Assembly (NCBI RefSeq): GCF_030403435.1
Contig: NZ_JAUEPH010000001.1
Location: forward strand, 310,001-374,000
From: Algoriphagus sediminis
GTDB lineage: Bacteria; Bacteroidota; Bacteroidia; Cytophagales; Cyclobacteriaceae
Direction: 5' to 3'
DNA length: 64,000 nucleotides
Position 1 is the first letter of the stretch, and every line of letters begins with the position of its first letter. A program made the position numbers and the translations under genes. Shown in pieces: positions 54,285 to 62,870 of this stretch. Below the pieces are notes generated by a model. It saw nothing but the letters and a program-made list of their open reading frames with translations, was not told where the DNA came from and did no database searches.

Positions 54285-55784
54285 ATGAGTAACTTTAAAA
54301 GCCTGGCAAGTCAGACTGCCATCTATGGTCTAAGCAGTATTCTTGGGAGATCGGTAAATTTCCTCCTAATCATTGTCTACACCACCTTCCTGAGTAAGGA
54401 TGCCATTGGTGCATTCACGACGATTTACGCCCTGATAGGCTTTTTGAACATTGTCTTCACCTTTGGGATGGAGACCACATTTTTTAGGTTTGCTACCGGA
54501 AAAAACCTCGATTCCACCAAAGTTTACAATACCACTCAGAGCCTTCTCTTTACCACCTCTCTTATTTTGGGAAGTACACTTTTTCTGCTTGCCCCAAAGT
54601 TGGCAGAATGGATGAATTATCCAGGTCAGGCCTATTTATTCAGATGGGTCGCCCTGATACTTTCCTTTGATGCCATTATGGCAATCCCCTTCGCAAGACT
54701 CAGATTACGAAATCAAGCCTGGGCTTTTGCTGGCGCAAAGCTTCTAAATATTTCACTTAACGTAGGTCTAAATATTCTCCTGATCGTGGGATTTCCAAAA
54801 ATGATCGAAGCAGGAATGCTTCAGGAAGGATTTTTGGGTTACAGAACGGATTGGGGTGTGGAATATATCCTTCTGGCAAACTTACTTGCCAATGGCCTGA
54901 TAATTCCTCTCGTTTGGTGGAAAGCTGGCTTTTTCAAATTCTACCTTAATAGAGACATACTTAAACCCATGTGGAAATATGCCTTTCCTTTACTGTTCAT
55001 GGGTTTAGCAGGTGTAACAAATGATCTTGTTTCCAGACTTCTGTTTGAATATTTATTGCCCGCTGACTTCTATCCAGGATTAACCTCCCGGCAGGCCACC
55101 GGTATTTTTGGAGCTAATTTCAAATTGGCAGTTTTGATGAATCTGGTCATTCAGGCTTTCAAATATGCAGCCGAACCTTTCTTCTTTAAAAAATCTTCAG
55201 ATCCAAACTCACCAAAGCTTTACGCTCGCGTGACACATGGCTTTGTAATTTTCACTACCGTTTTGATGGTTGCCATTTCGGTTAACCTTTATTGGATTGG
55301 GCCACTATTTCTAAGACAGCCGGGGTATTCAGAAGCGCTTTTTATTGTGCCTATCCTACTCATGGGATATTTACTACTCGGAGTATATTTTAATATTTCC
55401 ATTTGGTTTAAAGTGACCGACCGGACATCTTACAGCCTTTGGATTACGCTGGCAGGTGCGGCCATGAGTATTCTTGTAATTTTCATTTTAGTTCCAAAGC
55501 TGGGATATCTAGGCGCATCCCTGAGTACTTTAAGTTCCTATTTTCTGATGGTAGTAATCTGTTATTTCTTTGGTCAGAAGTTCTATCCGATTCCTTATCC
55601 TACCCTGAAGCTAATCGTTTATATGTTACTCGGATTTACATTTAGCTATGCAGGGTTCTATCTGGATATAGATAATGACCTCATTAATTTCCTCGCAAAA
55701 AACTCAATTATCCTATTGATCCTGATCTGGGTATATTTTTCAGAGAGAAATGACCTTTTACTCTTCCTGAAGAAGAAAAATTAA
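54285..55784 (+). CDS. Polysaccharide flippase-like protein (MATE/Wzx-type)
   Basis: A 499-residue membrane protein with 12-14 helices. SLASQTAIYGLSSILGRSVNFLLIIVYTTFLSKDAIGAFTTIYAL at the N-terminus matches the polysaccharide-biosynthesis exporter family (Wzx-like branch of the MOP superfamily), and the repeated G-Y/F-rich loops with FKYAAEPFFFKKSSDPNSPKLYAR are typical. Probably moves lipid-linked sugars across the inner membrane. No polysaccharide operon is attached. Confidence 0.88.
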   Translation: MSNFKSLASQTAIYGLSSILGRSVNFLLIIVYTTFLSKDAIGAFTTIYALIGFLNIVFTFGMETTFFRFATGKNLDSTKVYNTTQSLLFTTSLILGSTLFLLAPKLAEWMNYPGQAYLFRWVALILSFDAIMAIPFARLRLRNQAWAFAGAKLLNISLNVGLNILLIVGFPKMIEAGMLQEGFLGYRTDWGVEYILLANLLANGLIIPLVWWKAGFFKFYLNRDILKPMWKYAFPLLFMGLAGVTNDLVSRLLFEYLLPADFYPGLTSRQATGIFGANFKLAVLMNLVIQAFKYAAEPFFFKKSSDPNSPKLYARVTHGFVIFTTVLMVAISVNLYWIGPLFLRQPGYSEALFIVPILLMGYLLLGVYFNISIWFKVTDRTSYSLWITLAGAAMSILVIFILVPKLGYLGASLSTLSSYFLMVVICYFFGQKFYPIPYPTLKLIVYMLLGFTFSYAGFYLDIDNDLINFLAKNSIILLILIWVYFSERNDLLLFLKKKN

Positions 55785-55879
55785 CTTTTTATTGAATCTT
55801 TCTACCCCTTCTCTCAGTTAATCTTCAAAATACTCATGGCTCAGGTTTGTAATCAGTCCTTTGATTTCATAAAAGGCAT

Positions 55880-55887
55880 TAAGTTTG
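55880..55887 (+). promoter_or_regulatory. Predicted -7 box of the TPR/DUF4292/EnvC unit
   Basis: TAAGTTTG matches TAnnTTTG; a TTTG at 55860 lies only 16 bases before it, so the -33 element is doubtful. The GTG start follows 23 bases downstream. Confidence 0.45.
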
Positions 55888-55910
55888 CAACTGAGAAACA
55901 CCCTTAAAAA

Positions 55911-57638
55911 GTGAAAATTACCAAGCTGATCATATTGATCTTTTGCCTGATTCTTACAGGCCCTGAAGTTCTTGCTCAGAAAAAACTCTCCAAAAAAGAG
56001 CGTAAAGCCCTTGAGGCAGAGCGGAGCGCAAGCAGGTATTTAATTGAAGGGGAAAAACAGCTGGTTCTCGGCGATCTGGATAAAGCTTATTTTTACCTTC
56101 AGAAATCTCTGGAATTTGAAGAAAATGAGCCCGCGATTCACTATAAAATCGCGGAAGTCCTCACTCGTGCCAACAGACCTCAGGAAGCCCTTCCTTATGC
56201 TAATACTGCTGTAGAGTTAAATCCAGAAAACAAGTACTATTCCCTTTTAGTGGCAGAAATCTACAAAGGATTGAAACAACCTCTGGCTGCGGCGGCAATT
56301 CTGGATAGTTTGACAGTGGATGGAGAAAGCAATCAGCAATATAATCTGGACCTTGCATCACTTTATCTCCAAGCCGGTGAAATGGATAAAGCCTTGGTTG
56401 TATTGACTCGTGCTGAGGAATATTATGGTGTTTATGAACCCATCACCCGCCAAAAGCAAAGGATCTACCTTTCAAAAAATGATTTGGAAGGAGCCATTCG
56501 GGAAGGTGAGGCCCTGATTGAAGCCAGGCCAGGCAATCCAAAATATGTACTCAACCTTGTAGAGATTCTTTTCAATAATAATCGTTCGCAAGAGGCTTTG
56601 GCACTCGTGCTAAAGGAAATAGAGCGCTACCCCAATCAACCGGAACTTCAAATGGCTGCATATTCGCTTTATGAGGACGCCGGGATGAAGAATCAGGCAA
56701 GGCCATTTCTTTTGCAAGGTTTTGCACATCCTGATTTGGAAGCGGAAGGCAAAACAAGAACCTTTGAAGCAATTCTATCCGAAATCCGAACGCAGGAAAG
56801 AGATAATCTACTGGATACTTTGGCCAGCTCCATGCTTGAACTTCACCCGAATGATTCTTTCGTCTATAAGGCTTTAGGGGATCGAGCGAAACAAGATGGC
56901 AACCAAGAAGAAGCAATTGAGCTTTATAAGCAATCTTTGAGTTTGAATGCAAAAAATGAAAAGCTAATTGAGGAAGTGATTTTAGGTTCTTTTGGAATCA
57001 CGGAGGATTTGGGAGCCTTGGAGAAATTCACCATCATGGGAGTGGATGAATTCCCAAATCGACCTGACTTTTGGTTTTATGACGGAGTGGTAAAATCGGC
57101 GATTCAAAAGGATTCTTCAGCAGTGGTTTCTTTAGAGAAAGCCCTTGAGATCAATGGAGGCCAAAATGAACAGTTGGAGCAGGTAGCGAGAGGTACTCTG
57201 GGAAGCTCCTTATATAACATTGGAGAGAAAGAAAGGGCATTCGAAAACTTTGAAAGAGCGGTAAAATTGGATGCGAATGACGAAACAGTCTTAAACAATT
57301 ACGCCTATTTTTTATCCTTGGAAAATCGTGATTTAGATAAGGCTAGAGAGATGTCTGCGAAAGTCGTTGCGCGATTTCCAGATAATGGCACTTTCCTTGA
57401 TACATATGCATGGATCCTCTTTCAGATGGGAGAATATAAGGAAGCCGAAAAATATATGCTTCGGGCCATTGAAGCGGAAGAAGAACCCAGTGGGGTGATG
57501 CTTGAGCACTATGGAGATATATTGTTTCATGTTGGAAAGAGGAATGAAGCTTTGGCCTACTGGCAAAAAGCAGAAGGAAGTCCGGAGGCATCAGAAAAGC
57601 TGCCTTTAAAAATTCAAGAGAAGAAATACCATGAGTAA
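55911..57638 (+). CDS. Secreted TPR-repeat protein
   Basis: A 575-residue protein starting at GTG with a signal peptide (KITKLIILIFCLILTGPEVLAQ). About 12 TPR-like repeats follow, e.g. YFYLQKSLEFEENEPAIHYKIAEVLTRANRPQEALPYANTAVELNPENKYY and LGDRAKQDGNQEEAIELYKQSLSLNAKNEKL. The repeats form a scaffold, probably in the periplasm or at the outer membrane. It overlaps the DUF4292 lipoprotein gene by 8 bases, linking it to envelope biogenesis. Confidence 0.85.
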   Translation: MKITKLIILIFCLILTGPEVLAQKKLSKKERKALEAERSASRYLIEGEKQLVLGDLDKAYFYLQKSLEFEENEPAIHYKIAEVLTRANRPQEALPYANTAVELNPENKYYSLLVAEIYKGLKQPLAAAAILDSLTVDGESNQQYNLDLASLYLQAGEMDKALVVLTRAEEYYGVYEPITRQKQRIYLSKNDLEGAIREGEALIEARPGNPKYVLNLVEILFNNNRSQEALALVLKEIERYPNQPELQMAAYSLYEDAGMKNQARPFLLQGFAHPDLEAEGKTRTFEAILSEIRTQERDNLLDTLASSMLELHPNDSFVYKALGDRAKQDGNQEEAIELYKQSLSLNAKNEKLIEEVILGSFGITEDLGALEKFTIMGVDEFPNRPDFWFYDGVVKSAIQKDSSAVVSLEKALEINGGQNEQLEQVARGTLGSSLYNIGEKERAFENFERAVKLDANDETVLNNYAYFLSLENRDLDKAREMSAKVVARFPDNGTFLDTYAWILFQMGEYKEAEKYMLRAIEAEEEPSGVMLEHYGDILFHVGKRNEALAYWQKAEGSPEASEKLPLKIQEKKYHE

Positions 57639-58371
57639 ACGTTTTTTGGGAGTGCTCTCAATTTTTTTTATACTGGCATTAGCCTCATGTGCTAAAAAAG
57701 CCACTCTTTATAGCAGCTCCACTAAAATGGACGACTTTGAGCCGGTCATAGCTGATTATGATTACTTGAGTGGAAGAGCCAAAATCGTAATTGAAGAGGA
57801 ATCAGGAAAAATAACCAGAGGTACTGTGAATGTCAGAGCTAAGAAAGATTCCGTTCTTTGGTTTACCATTTCCCCTGGAATGGGAGTTGAAGCCTTTCGA
57901 GGATTCATCACCAAAGAAAAAATTCAGATCAACGATCGTATAGGCGGGGATGACATAAACCTGACTTATGAAGAGTTCAAAACCATTTTTGGACTTTCTC
58001 TATCCTTGGATCTTTTCCAAAATGTACTTTGGGCAAACCCTGCCTTCGAGTTCGAATATCAGGACAGATTGGCCCGAGTTAAAGATCATTTTGAACTGAC
58101 TCAGGTAAGAGATAAGGTTCGTTACTTTTCCAAAATCGATGTTACTCATGGTAAAGTCTCGGAATTGGTCAGTAATTCTCTGGATGACCGGGGTTCTTTG
58201 CTGGCAAGTTTTCCCACTTTTCAGGATGTGGAGGAACAGCCTTTTCCGATCGATGTACTATTCAAGCTAAACTATCAGACCCCAGAGGGACCTGAGAACA
58301 CAATCGTAAATCTGGAATGGATTTCGATTTCTCCTTACAATGATCCATTAAGCTTTCCGTTTAGATTCTGA
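57631..58371 (+). CDS. DUF4292 lipoprotein (LolA/LolB-like fold candidate)
   Basis: A 246-residue protein with lipoprotein signal MSKRFLGVLSIFFILALASC (Cys20) and the DUF4292 pattern: YLSGRAKIVIEEESGKITRGTVNVRAKKDSVLWFTISPGMGVEAFRG and ISPYNDPLSFPFRF at the end. The strand-rich fold and SVLWFTISPGMGVEA are reminiscent of LolA/LolB, which receive lipoproteins at the outer membrane; that role here is inference. It overlaps the TPR gene (8 bases) and the EnvC-like gene (1 base). Confidence 0.85.
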   Translation: MSKRFLGVLSIFFILALASCAKKATLYSSSTKMDDFEPVIADYDYLSGRAKIVIEEESGKITRGTVNVRAKKDSVLWFTISPGMGVEAFRGFITKEKIQINDRIGGDDINLTYEEFKTIFGLSLSLDLFQNVLWANPAFEFEYQDRLARVKDHFELTQVRDKVRYFSKIDVTHGKVSELVSNSLDDRGSLLASFPTFQDVEEQPFPIDVLFKLNYQTPEGPENTIVNLEWISISPYNDPLSFPFRF

Positions 58372-59621
58372 TGCTGATGAGAAGGTTTTTTTCCGGTATT
58401 TTAATAATCATCTTTTCGGGCTTGATTTGGATAGCACCAACTCAAGCTCAGACGAAGAAAACCCGGGCCCAGCTGGAAAGTGAAAAGCGGGAAGTACAGG
58501 AGAGACTGAAGGAATTCGATAAAATTCTCAAAAGAACTACGGCCACCAAAAATGCAACTATAGGTGAGCTGAATGCTATTACCCGGCAGTTCCAGGCACA
58601 AAATAAACTGGTGAATACTCTGGATAGGGAAGTAAAGCTAATCGATCAGGAAATCGAGGAAACCGAGTCTAAAATCAAACAAAACGAGCAAGAGCTCAAG
58701 GAACTTAAGGAAGAATACGCCCGAATGATTTACAATGCCTCCAAAATGAACCGTGGGCTTTCCATCGTGGCTTTTGTATTCAGTTCCTCAAATTTCAACC
58801 AGCTCTACATGAGGCTGAGGTATCTGAAACAGTACACCGATAGCCGAAAACAACAAGCGGTTCAAATCGAAAAGCTCACGGCGGAACTGGCTGAGCAACG
58901 AGTTATTCTGGATGGCAAGAAAGATGAAAAGGTGGCAGTTTTGGCGGAAGCCGAAAAAGAACGTGCCAAGCTTCAGGCTATGAGGCAAGAGCGACAAGGG
59001 GTAGTAAACACGCTTACTTCGAAAGAAAGACAGGTGCAAAGGCAGATTGCTGAAACCAGAAAACAACAGGCACAATTAAATCAAATGATTAAGGATGTGA
59101 TTGCCGAGGAAATCAGATTAGCAGAAGCAGCCGCTGCCAAAGAAAACCCTACAGTCAAAAAAAGTACTGGCTCTTCCATGCCTTTAACTCCTGAAGCCGC
59201 AGCTCTTTCCAGTTCTTTTGCAGGAAATAAAGGGAAATTACCCTGGCCGGTAGAGACTGGTTTTGTCTCGCAACAGTATGGAACTCATGCCCATCCTACC
59301 CTAAAGGGAATTACGATAGAAAATGACGGTTTGGACATCCGAACCGAGCAAGGTTCACCCGTTCGGAGCGTATTTGATGGAACGGTCACCAAAATCACCA
59401 ATATGCCTGGGTTCGGTGGAACCATCATCATCAAACATGGAGAATATTATACCATGTATAGCAAGCTGAAAACGATCAGTGTGAAGACCGGGCAAAAGGT
59501 AGTCGCAAAGGATATCATTGGTGAAGTGGCCACCCAAGCTGATGGACAAGCTGAAGTTCATTTTCAGACCTGGAAAGGTTTGACAAAAATGAATCCTGCC
59601 ACTTGGATCGCACCTAAATAG
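58371..59621 (+). CDS. EnvC-like murein hydrolase activator with degenerate M23 domain
   Basis: A 416-residue exported protein with signal peptide ending TQAQ, a long coiled coil (about residues 25-245: KKTRAQLESEKREVQERLKEFDKIL, QIAETRKQQAQLNQMIKDVI) and a C-terminal LytM/M23-like domain (LPWPVETGFVSQQYGTHAHPTLKGI... GLDIRTEQGSPVRSVFDG). Of the zinc ligands only some are intact: the H-x-G-x-D site reads NDGLD, and the YxHL segment reads YSKL, while the final His in VHFQ remains. That agrees with a non-catalytic activator of cell-wall amidases. The ATG overlaps the preceding stop (TGATG). Confidence 0.88.
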   Translation: MLMRRFFSGILIIIFSGLIWIAPTQAQTKKTRAQLESEKREVQERLKEFDKILKRTTATKNATIGELNAITRQFQAQNKLVNTLDREVKLIDQEIEETESKIKQNEQELKELKEEYARMIYNASKMNRGLSIVAFVFSSSNFNQLYMRLRYLKQYTDSRKQQAVQIEKLTAELAEQRVILDGKKDEKVAVLAEAEKERAKLQAMRQERQGVVNTLTSKERQVQRQIAETRKQQAQLNQMIKDVIAEEIRLAEAAAAKENPTVKKSTGSSMPLTPEAAALSSSFAGNKGKLPWPVETGFVSQQYGTHAHPTLKGITIENDGLDIRTEQGSPVRSVFDGTVTKITNMPGFGGTIIIKHGEYYTMYSKLKTISVKTGQKVVAKDIIGEVATQADGQAEVHFQTWKGLTKMNPATWIAPK

Positions 59622-59670
59622 TACAAATTTCGTATATTCATAAAAAAGATAGGCCGGCAGGCCAGAACTC

Positions 59671-59702
59671 TTTGGGCGAAGTGAGTTACTATTCTATCTT
59701 TG
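59671..59702 (+). promoter_or_regulatory. Promoter of tatA
   Basis: TTTG (59671-59674), 20-base spacer, TATCTTTG (59695-59702), 17 bases before the first ATG. Good match to the Bacteroidota pattern, showing that tatA and the downstream genes have their own start. Confidence 0.7.
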
Positions 59703-59719
59703 CTCTACATTTATAAAAA

Positions 59720-59935
59720 ATGAACATCATGAACACGCTAGCGTTTTTCCAAAATATGAGTCCAGGCTCGATCATTCTTATTGCACTGATCATCCTGCTT
59801 TTATTTGGTGCCAAAAGAATTCCAGACCTGGCAAGAGGCTTAGGTAAGGGGATCAGAGAATTTAAGGATGCCACTAAGGATATCCAGAACGACTTAGAAG
59901 AGGGAATTAAGGATAAGGACCAAAAGAAAGCTTAA
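59720..59935 (+). CDS. tatA: Twin-arginine translocase subunit TatA/TatE
   Basis: A 71-residue protein: a short periplasmic stretch, one membrane helix (SPGSIILIALIILLLFG), the Phe-Gly hinge (LFGAKRIPDLARGLGKGIREFKDATKD) and an amphipathic helix with an acidic/basic tail. This is the complete TatA pattern; it multimerises into the pore for folded proteins with RR signals. The second Met (position 4) could be the true start. TatC is not in the window. gatA-like amidase follows after 6 bases. Confidence 0.93.
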   Translation: MNIMNTLAFFQNMSPGSIILIALIILLLFGAKRIPDLARGLGKGIREFKDATKDIQNDLEEGIKDKDQKKA

Positions 59936-59941
59936 CCTTAA

Positions 59942-61378
59942 TTGGAAACGCACGACACATTTGAAACCATAGCGCAATCACTCAAAAACAAGGAGATCGA
60001 TTGTCGCTCAATTGTCGGCAAATATTTAAAAGAAATTGAAACGAAGGCGAATTTAAACGCCTTCGTTGAAGTATATAAGGACTATGCTTTGGCTAGAGCC
60101 AAAGAGATAGATCAAAAACTCTCAGAGGGAAAAGCAGGGAAACTGGCCGGAATGGTCATAGGCATTAAAGATGTTCTCTGCTTCAAAGACCACCAAGTCA
60201 ATGCCTCATCCAAAATTCTGGAGGGGTTCCAATCTCAATTTTCCTGTACCGCCGTAGAAAGACTCATCCAGGAGGACGCCATTATCATTGGGCGTTTGAA
60301 TTGCGATGAATTCGGAATGGGTAGTTCCAATGAAAATTCGGTTCATGGCCCTGTATTAAATGCTAGGGACCACGAACGAGTTCCAGGTGGATCTTCCGGG
60401 GGCTCGGCCGTTGCTGTACAAGCAGGGCTATGTATGGCTTCTTTAGGAACTGACACGGGTGGGTCGGTAAGGCAGCCAGCAGCTTTCACGGGTGTGGTTG
60501 GAATGAAACCAACCTATTCTAGAATTTCCAGGTGGGGATTAATTGCCTATGCATCCTCCTTTGACACGATAGGAATTTTCAGCAGGAATATAAGTGATAA
60601 TGCATTGATAATGGAAGTCATTGCAGGAGAGGATGAGAAAGATAGTACTGTAAGTCAAACCCCAGTCCCGAAATACAGCCAAGAGCTCAACCTAACAAGG
60701 AAAGTAAAAGTTGCTTGCCTAAGGGAAACTTTGGATTCTGAAGCTCTTTCAGAGGAAATTAGAGCTAAAACTGAGGAAGTAATTCAAAACCTGAAAAGGG
60801 AGGGTCACACGGTAGAATTAACCGACTTCCCTTTACTTAAGTATGTATTGCCCACTTATTATATATTGACCACGGCAGAAGCAAGTGCCAACCTTTCCAG
60901 GTTTGATGGAGTAAAATATGGATATAGAACTCCAAATGCTCATAACTTCGAGAGTATGTACAAATTAACAAGGGCAGAAGGTTTTGGTGAAGAAGTAAAG
61001 AGAAGAATTATGTTGGGAACATTCGTTCTCAGCGCTAGTTATCATGATGCATATTTCACTAAAGCACAGAAAGTCAGACGCTTGATTAAAGAGCAGACCG
61101 AGGAGCTTTTCGGAAAATATGATTATATCATTATGCCGACCACGCCAACTACTGCGTTTAAGTTTGGGGAGCATAGTGGTGATCCTGTGGCTATGTACCT
61201 GGAGGATTTGTACACCGTACAGGCTTCGGTATCTGGAACTCCCGCGATTTCGATTCCAAATGGTGAAGATTCTAATGGAATGCCGATTGGGCTACAGATT
61301 ATTTCGAATTCGTTCAAAGAAGCTGAGCTCTATGCCTTCAGTGATTATTTAATGAAATTAACTGCTCAAGAAAAATGA
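59942..61378 (+). CDS. gatA: GatA-like amidase (Glu-tRNA(Gln) amidotransferase subunit A family)
   Basis: A 478-residue amidase-signature protein with the GatA arrangement. Lys in GIKDVLCFKDH (about residue 75), cis-Ser in VPGGSSGGSAVAVQAGLC and nucleophile Ser in GTDTGGSVRQPAAFTGVVGMKPTYSRISRWGL (about residue 174) are present. GatA releases ammonia from glutamine for transamidation of Glu-tRNA(Gln), with GatB and GatC, which are not in this window. It has no signal peptide. Translation starts at TTG 59942, six bases after tatA; it overlaps the transglycosylase gene by four bases. Confidence 0.88.
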   Translation: METHDTFETIAQSLKNKEIDCRSIVGKYLKEIETKANLNAFVEVYKDYALARAKEIDQKLSEGKAGKLAGMVIGIKDVLCFKDHQVNASSKILEGFQSQFSCTAVERLIQEDAIIIGRLNCDEFGMGSSNENSVHGPVLNARDHERVPGGSSGGSAVAVQAGLCMASLGTDTGGSVRQPAAFTGVVGMKPTYSRISRWGLIAYASSFDTIGIFSRNISDNALIMEVIAGEDEKDSTVSQTPVPKYSQELNLTRKVKVACLRETLDSEALSEEIRAKTEEVIQNLKREGHTVELTDFPLLKYVLPTYYILTTAEASANLSRFDGVKYGYRTPNAHNFESMYKLTRAEGFGEEVKRRIMLGTFVLSASYHDAYFTKAQKVRRLIKEQTEELFGKYDYIIMPTTPTTAFKFGEHSGDPVAMYLEDLYTVQASVSGTPAISIPNGEDSNGMPIGLQIISNSFKEAELYAFSDYLMKLTAQEK

Positions 61379-62772
61379 AGATGATAATGAGAAGAAAGAC
61401 GGTAGCTGCATTCATTATTGTGTTATGTCCAGTCATTTTTACATTTTCCCAAACAGTAGAAAACAAATTTGAAAACCCGGATCAAGAAATAGATCCTGAA
61501 GAAGAGCTACTTACAGCAAATTATCACTACGAATTTATCCCCGACTTCACCTATGACATGGTCAAAGAAAGAATCAACGCAATGGATTCTGAAATGGGGT
61601 TTGAATTGAATGAAAGAATTTTCGCTTTCATTCATTATTTCGCGGTTAGAAATCGGGATTACACCAAAATGGTTTTGGAAAGGAAAGATCTCTTCTTTCC
61701 GATGTTTGATTCCATCATGCAGAAGCATGATATGCCAATAGAGATCAAATACCTATCTATAATCGAATCAGGCCTTGATCCACAAATTAGATCTCGCGTA
61801 GGTGCTATGGGGCTTTGGCAGTTTATGCCTGCTACGGGCCGCATGTATGGAATGGGCTACAATAGAGATATAGATGATCGAATGGACCCTGTAAAGGCTA
61901 CAGAGTCTGCGGCTAAATATTTGAAGTCTCTTTACCGAATGTTTGGCGACTGGGAAGTTGCCATGGCTGCATATAATTGTGGGCCAGGAAATGTTAGAAA
62001 GGCCATACGAAGGTCAGGAGGCAAAAAGACCTTTTGGGAAATTTATCGCTGGCTTCCGAGAGAAACCAGAGGATATGTGCCTCAGTTTCAGGCCATGTTA
62101 TACCTCTTGAATCATTTGGATGAGCATAATCTTCACCTCGAGGATCCAACATATGCTGTGGCCTCCAGAGAAGTTCGATTGAACAAAGCTTTTAATCTGG
62201 AAAAACTGGCTGAACTTACTGAGCTTTGCGTAGCAGATCTTGAAGCCCTTAACCCATCCATTAAGAGTCGCTTCGTTCCTGAGACCAATAAAACAATGGC
62301 CATAAGAATTCCTGAAGCCCGAATGGCCTATTTAGAAGAGAATTTTTCATGGATTGGAGATTCCCTAGCAAATAAGCCTACTAACCTGATCGCTTCAGCC
62401 TCCCTTTGGAACGAGGAAAATCCAGGAATGCCAAACCGGGAACCACTCACCTATCGGGTGAGATCAGGAGATGTTTTGGGGTCAATTGCAAGAAGGCATG
62501 GGGTGACTGTTTCGGAAATCAAATATTGGAATAACCTCTCTTCAAACCTTATCCGCGTTGGCCAAAAATTATACATAGAAACTGACTCACCACCGAATCG
62601 AACAGTAGCTACTACGGATAACAATGGAAACAAAACCTACATTGTGCAGCCTGGTGACTCACTTTGGATTATTTCCAGAAGACATTCTAGCTTGAGTGTA
62701 GAAGATATCAAGCGTATCAACAATCTCAGCTCGAATAGTATCAAACCTGGCCAAAAACTTGTGATCGGATAA
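61375..62772 (+). CDS. Lytic transglycosylase with two LysM domains (MltD-like)
   Basis: A 465-residue exported enzyme (signal AFIIVLCPVIFTFSQ). The SLT catalytic domain is clear: the catalytic Glu in YLSIIESGLDPQIRSRVGAMGLWQFMPATGRMYGM (about residue 131) and the AMAAYNCGPGNVRKAI motif. Two LysM domains close the protein (LTYRVRSGDVLGSIARRHGVTVSEIKYWN at about 359-402, KTYIVQPGDSLWIISRRHSSLSVEDIKRIN at about 421-464), which bind N-acetylglucosamine of peptidoglycan. It cleaves glycan strands to 1,6-anhydro-muropeptides during wall turnover. Its start overlaps the gatA stop (ATGA). Confidence 0.93.
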   Translation: MKMIMRRKTVAAFIIVLCPVIFTFSQTVENKFENPDQEIDPEEELLTANYHYEFIPDFTYDMVKERINAMDSEMGFELNERIFAFIHYFAVRNRDYTKMVLERKDLFFPMFDSIMQKHDMPIEIKYLSIIESGLDPQIRSRVGAMGLWQFMPATGRMYGMGYNRDIDDRMDPVKATESAAKYLKSLYRMFGDWEVAMAAYNCGPGNVRKAIRRSGGKKTFWEIYRWLPRETRGYVPQFQAMLYLLNHLDEHNLHLEDPTYAVASREVRLNKAFNLEKLAELTELCVADLEALNPSIKSRFVPETNKTMAIRIPEARMAYLEENFSWIGDSLANKPTNLIASASLWNEENPGMPNREPLTYRVRSGDVLGSIARRHGVTVSEIKYWNNLSSNLIRVGQKLYIETDSPPNRTVATTDNNGNKTYIVQPGDSLWIISRRHSSLSVEDIKRINNLSSNSIKPGQKLVIG

Positions 62773-62809
62773 TTCACAACTTGAATTTCGATTTTCAAAT
62801 TCTTTAACC

Positions 62810-62827
62810 TTTGCCAAAGATGGCAAA
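62810..62827. promoter_or_regulatory. Perfect inverted repeat between the transglycosylase and DUF4837 genes
   Basis: TTTGCCA, AAGA, TGGCAAA: a 7-bp perfect hairpin 44 bases before the DUF4837 ATG. There is no T run, so it looks more like an operator or RNA element than a terminator. Confidence 0.4.
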
Positions 62828-62870
62828 CGGTATTTTCCGTTAATTTAGAGCAAAATTAAAAAGGCTTATC

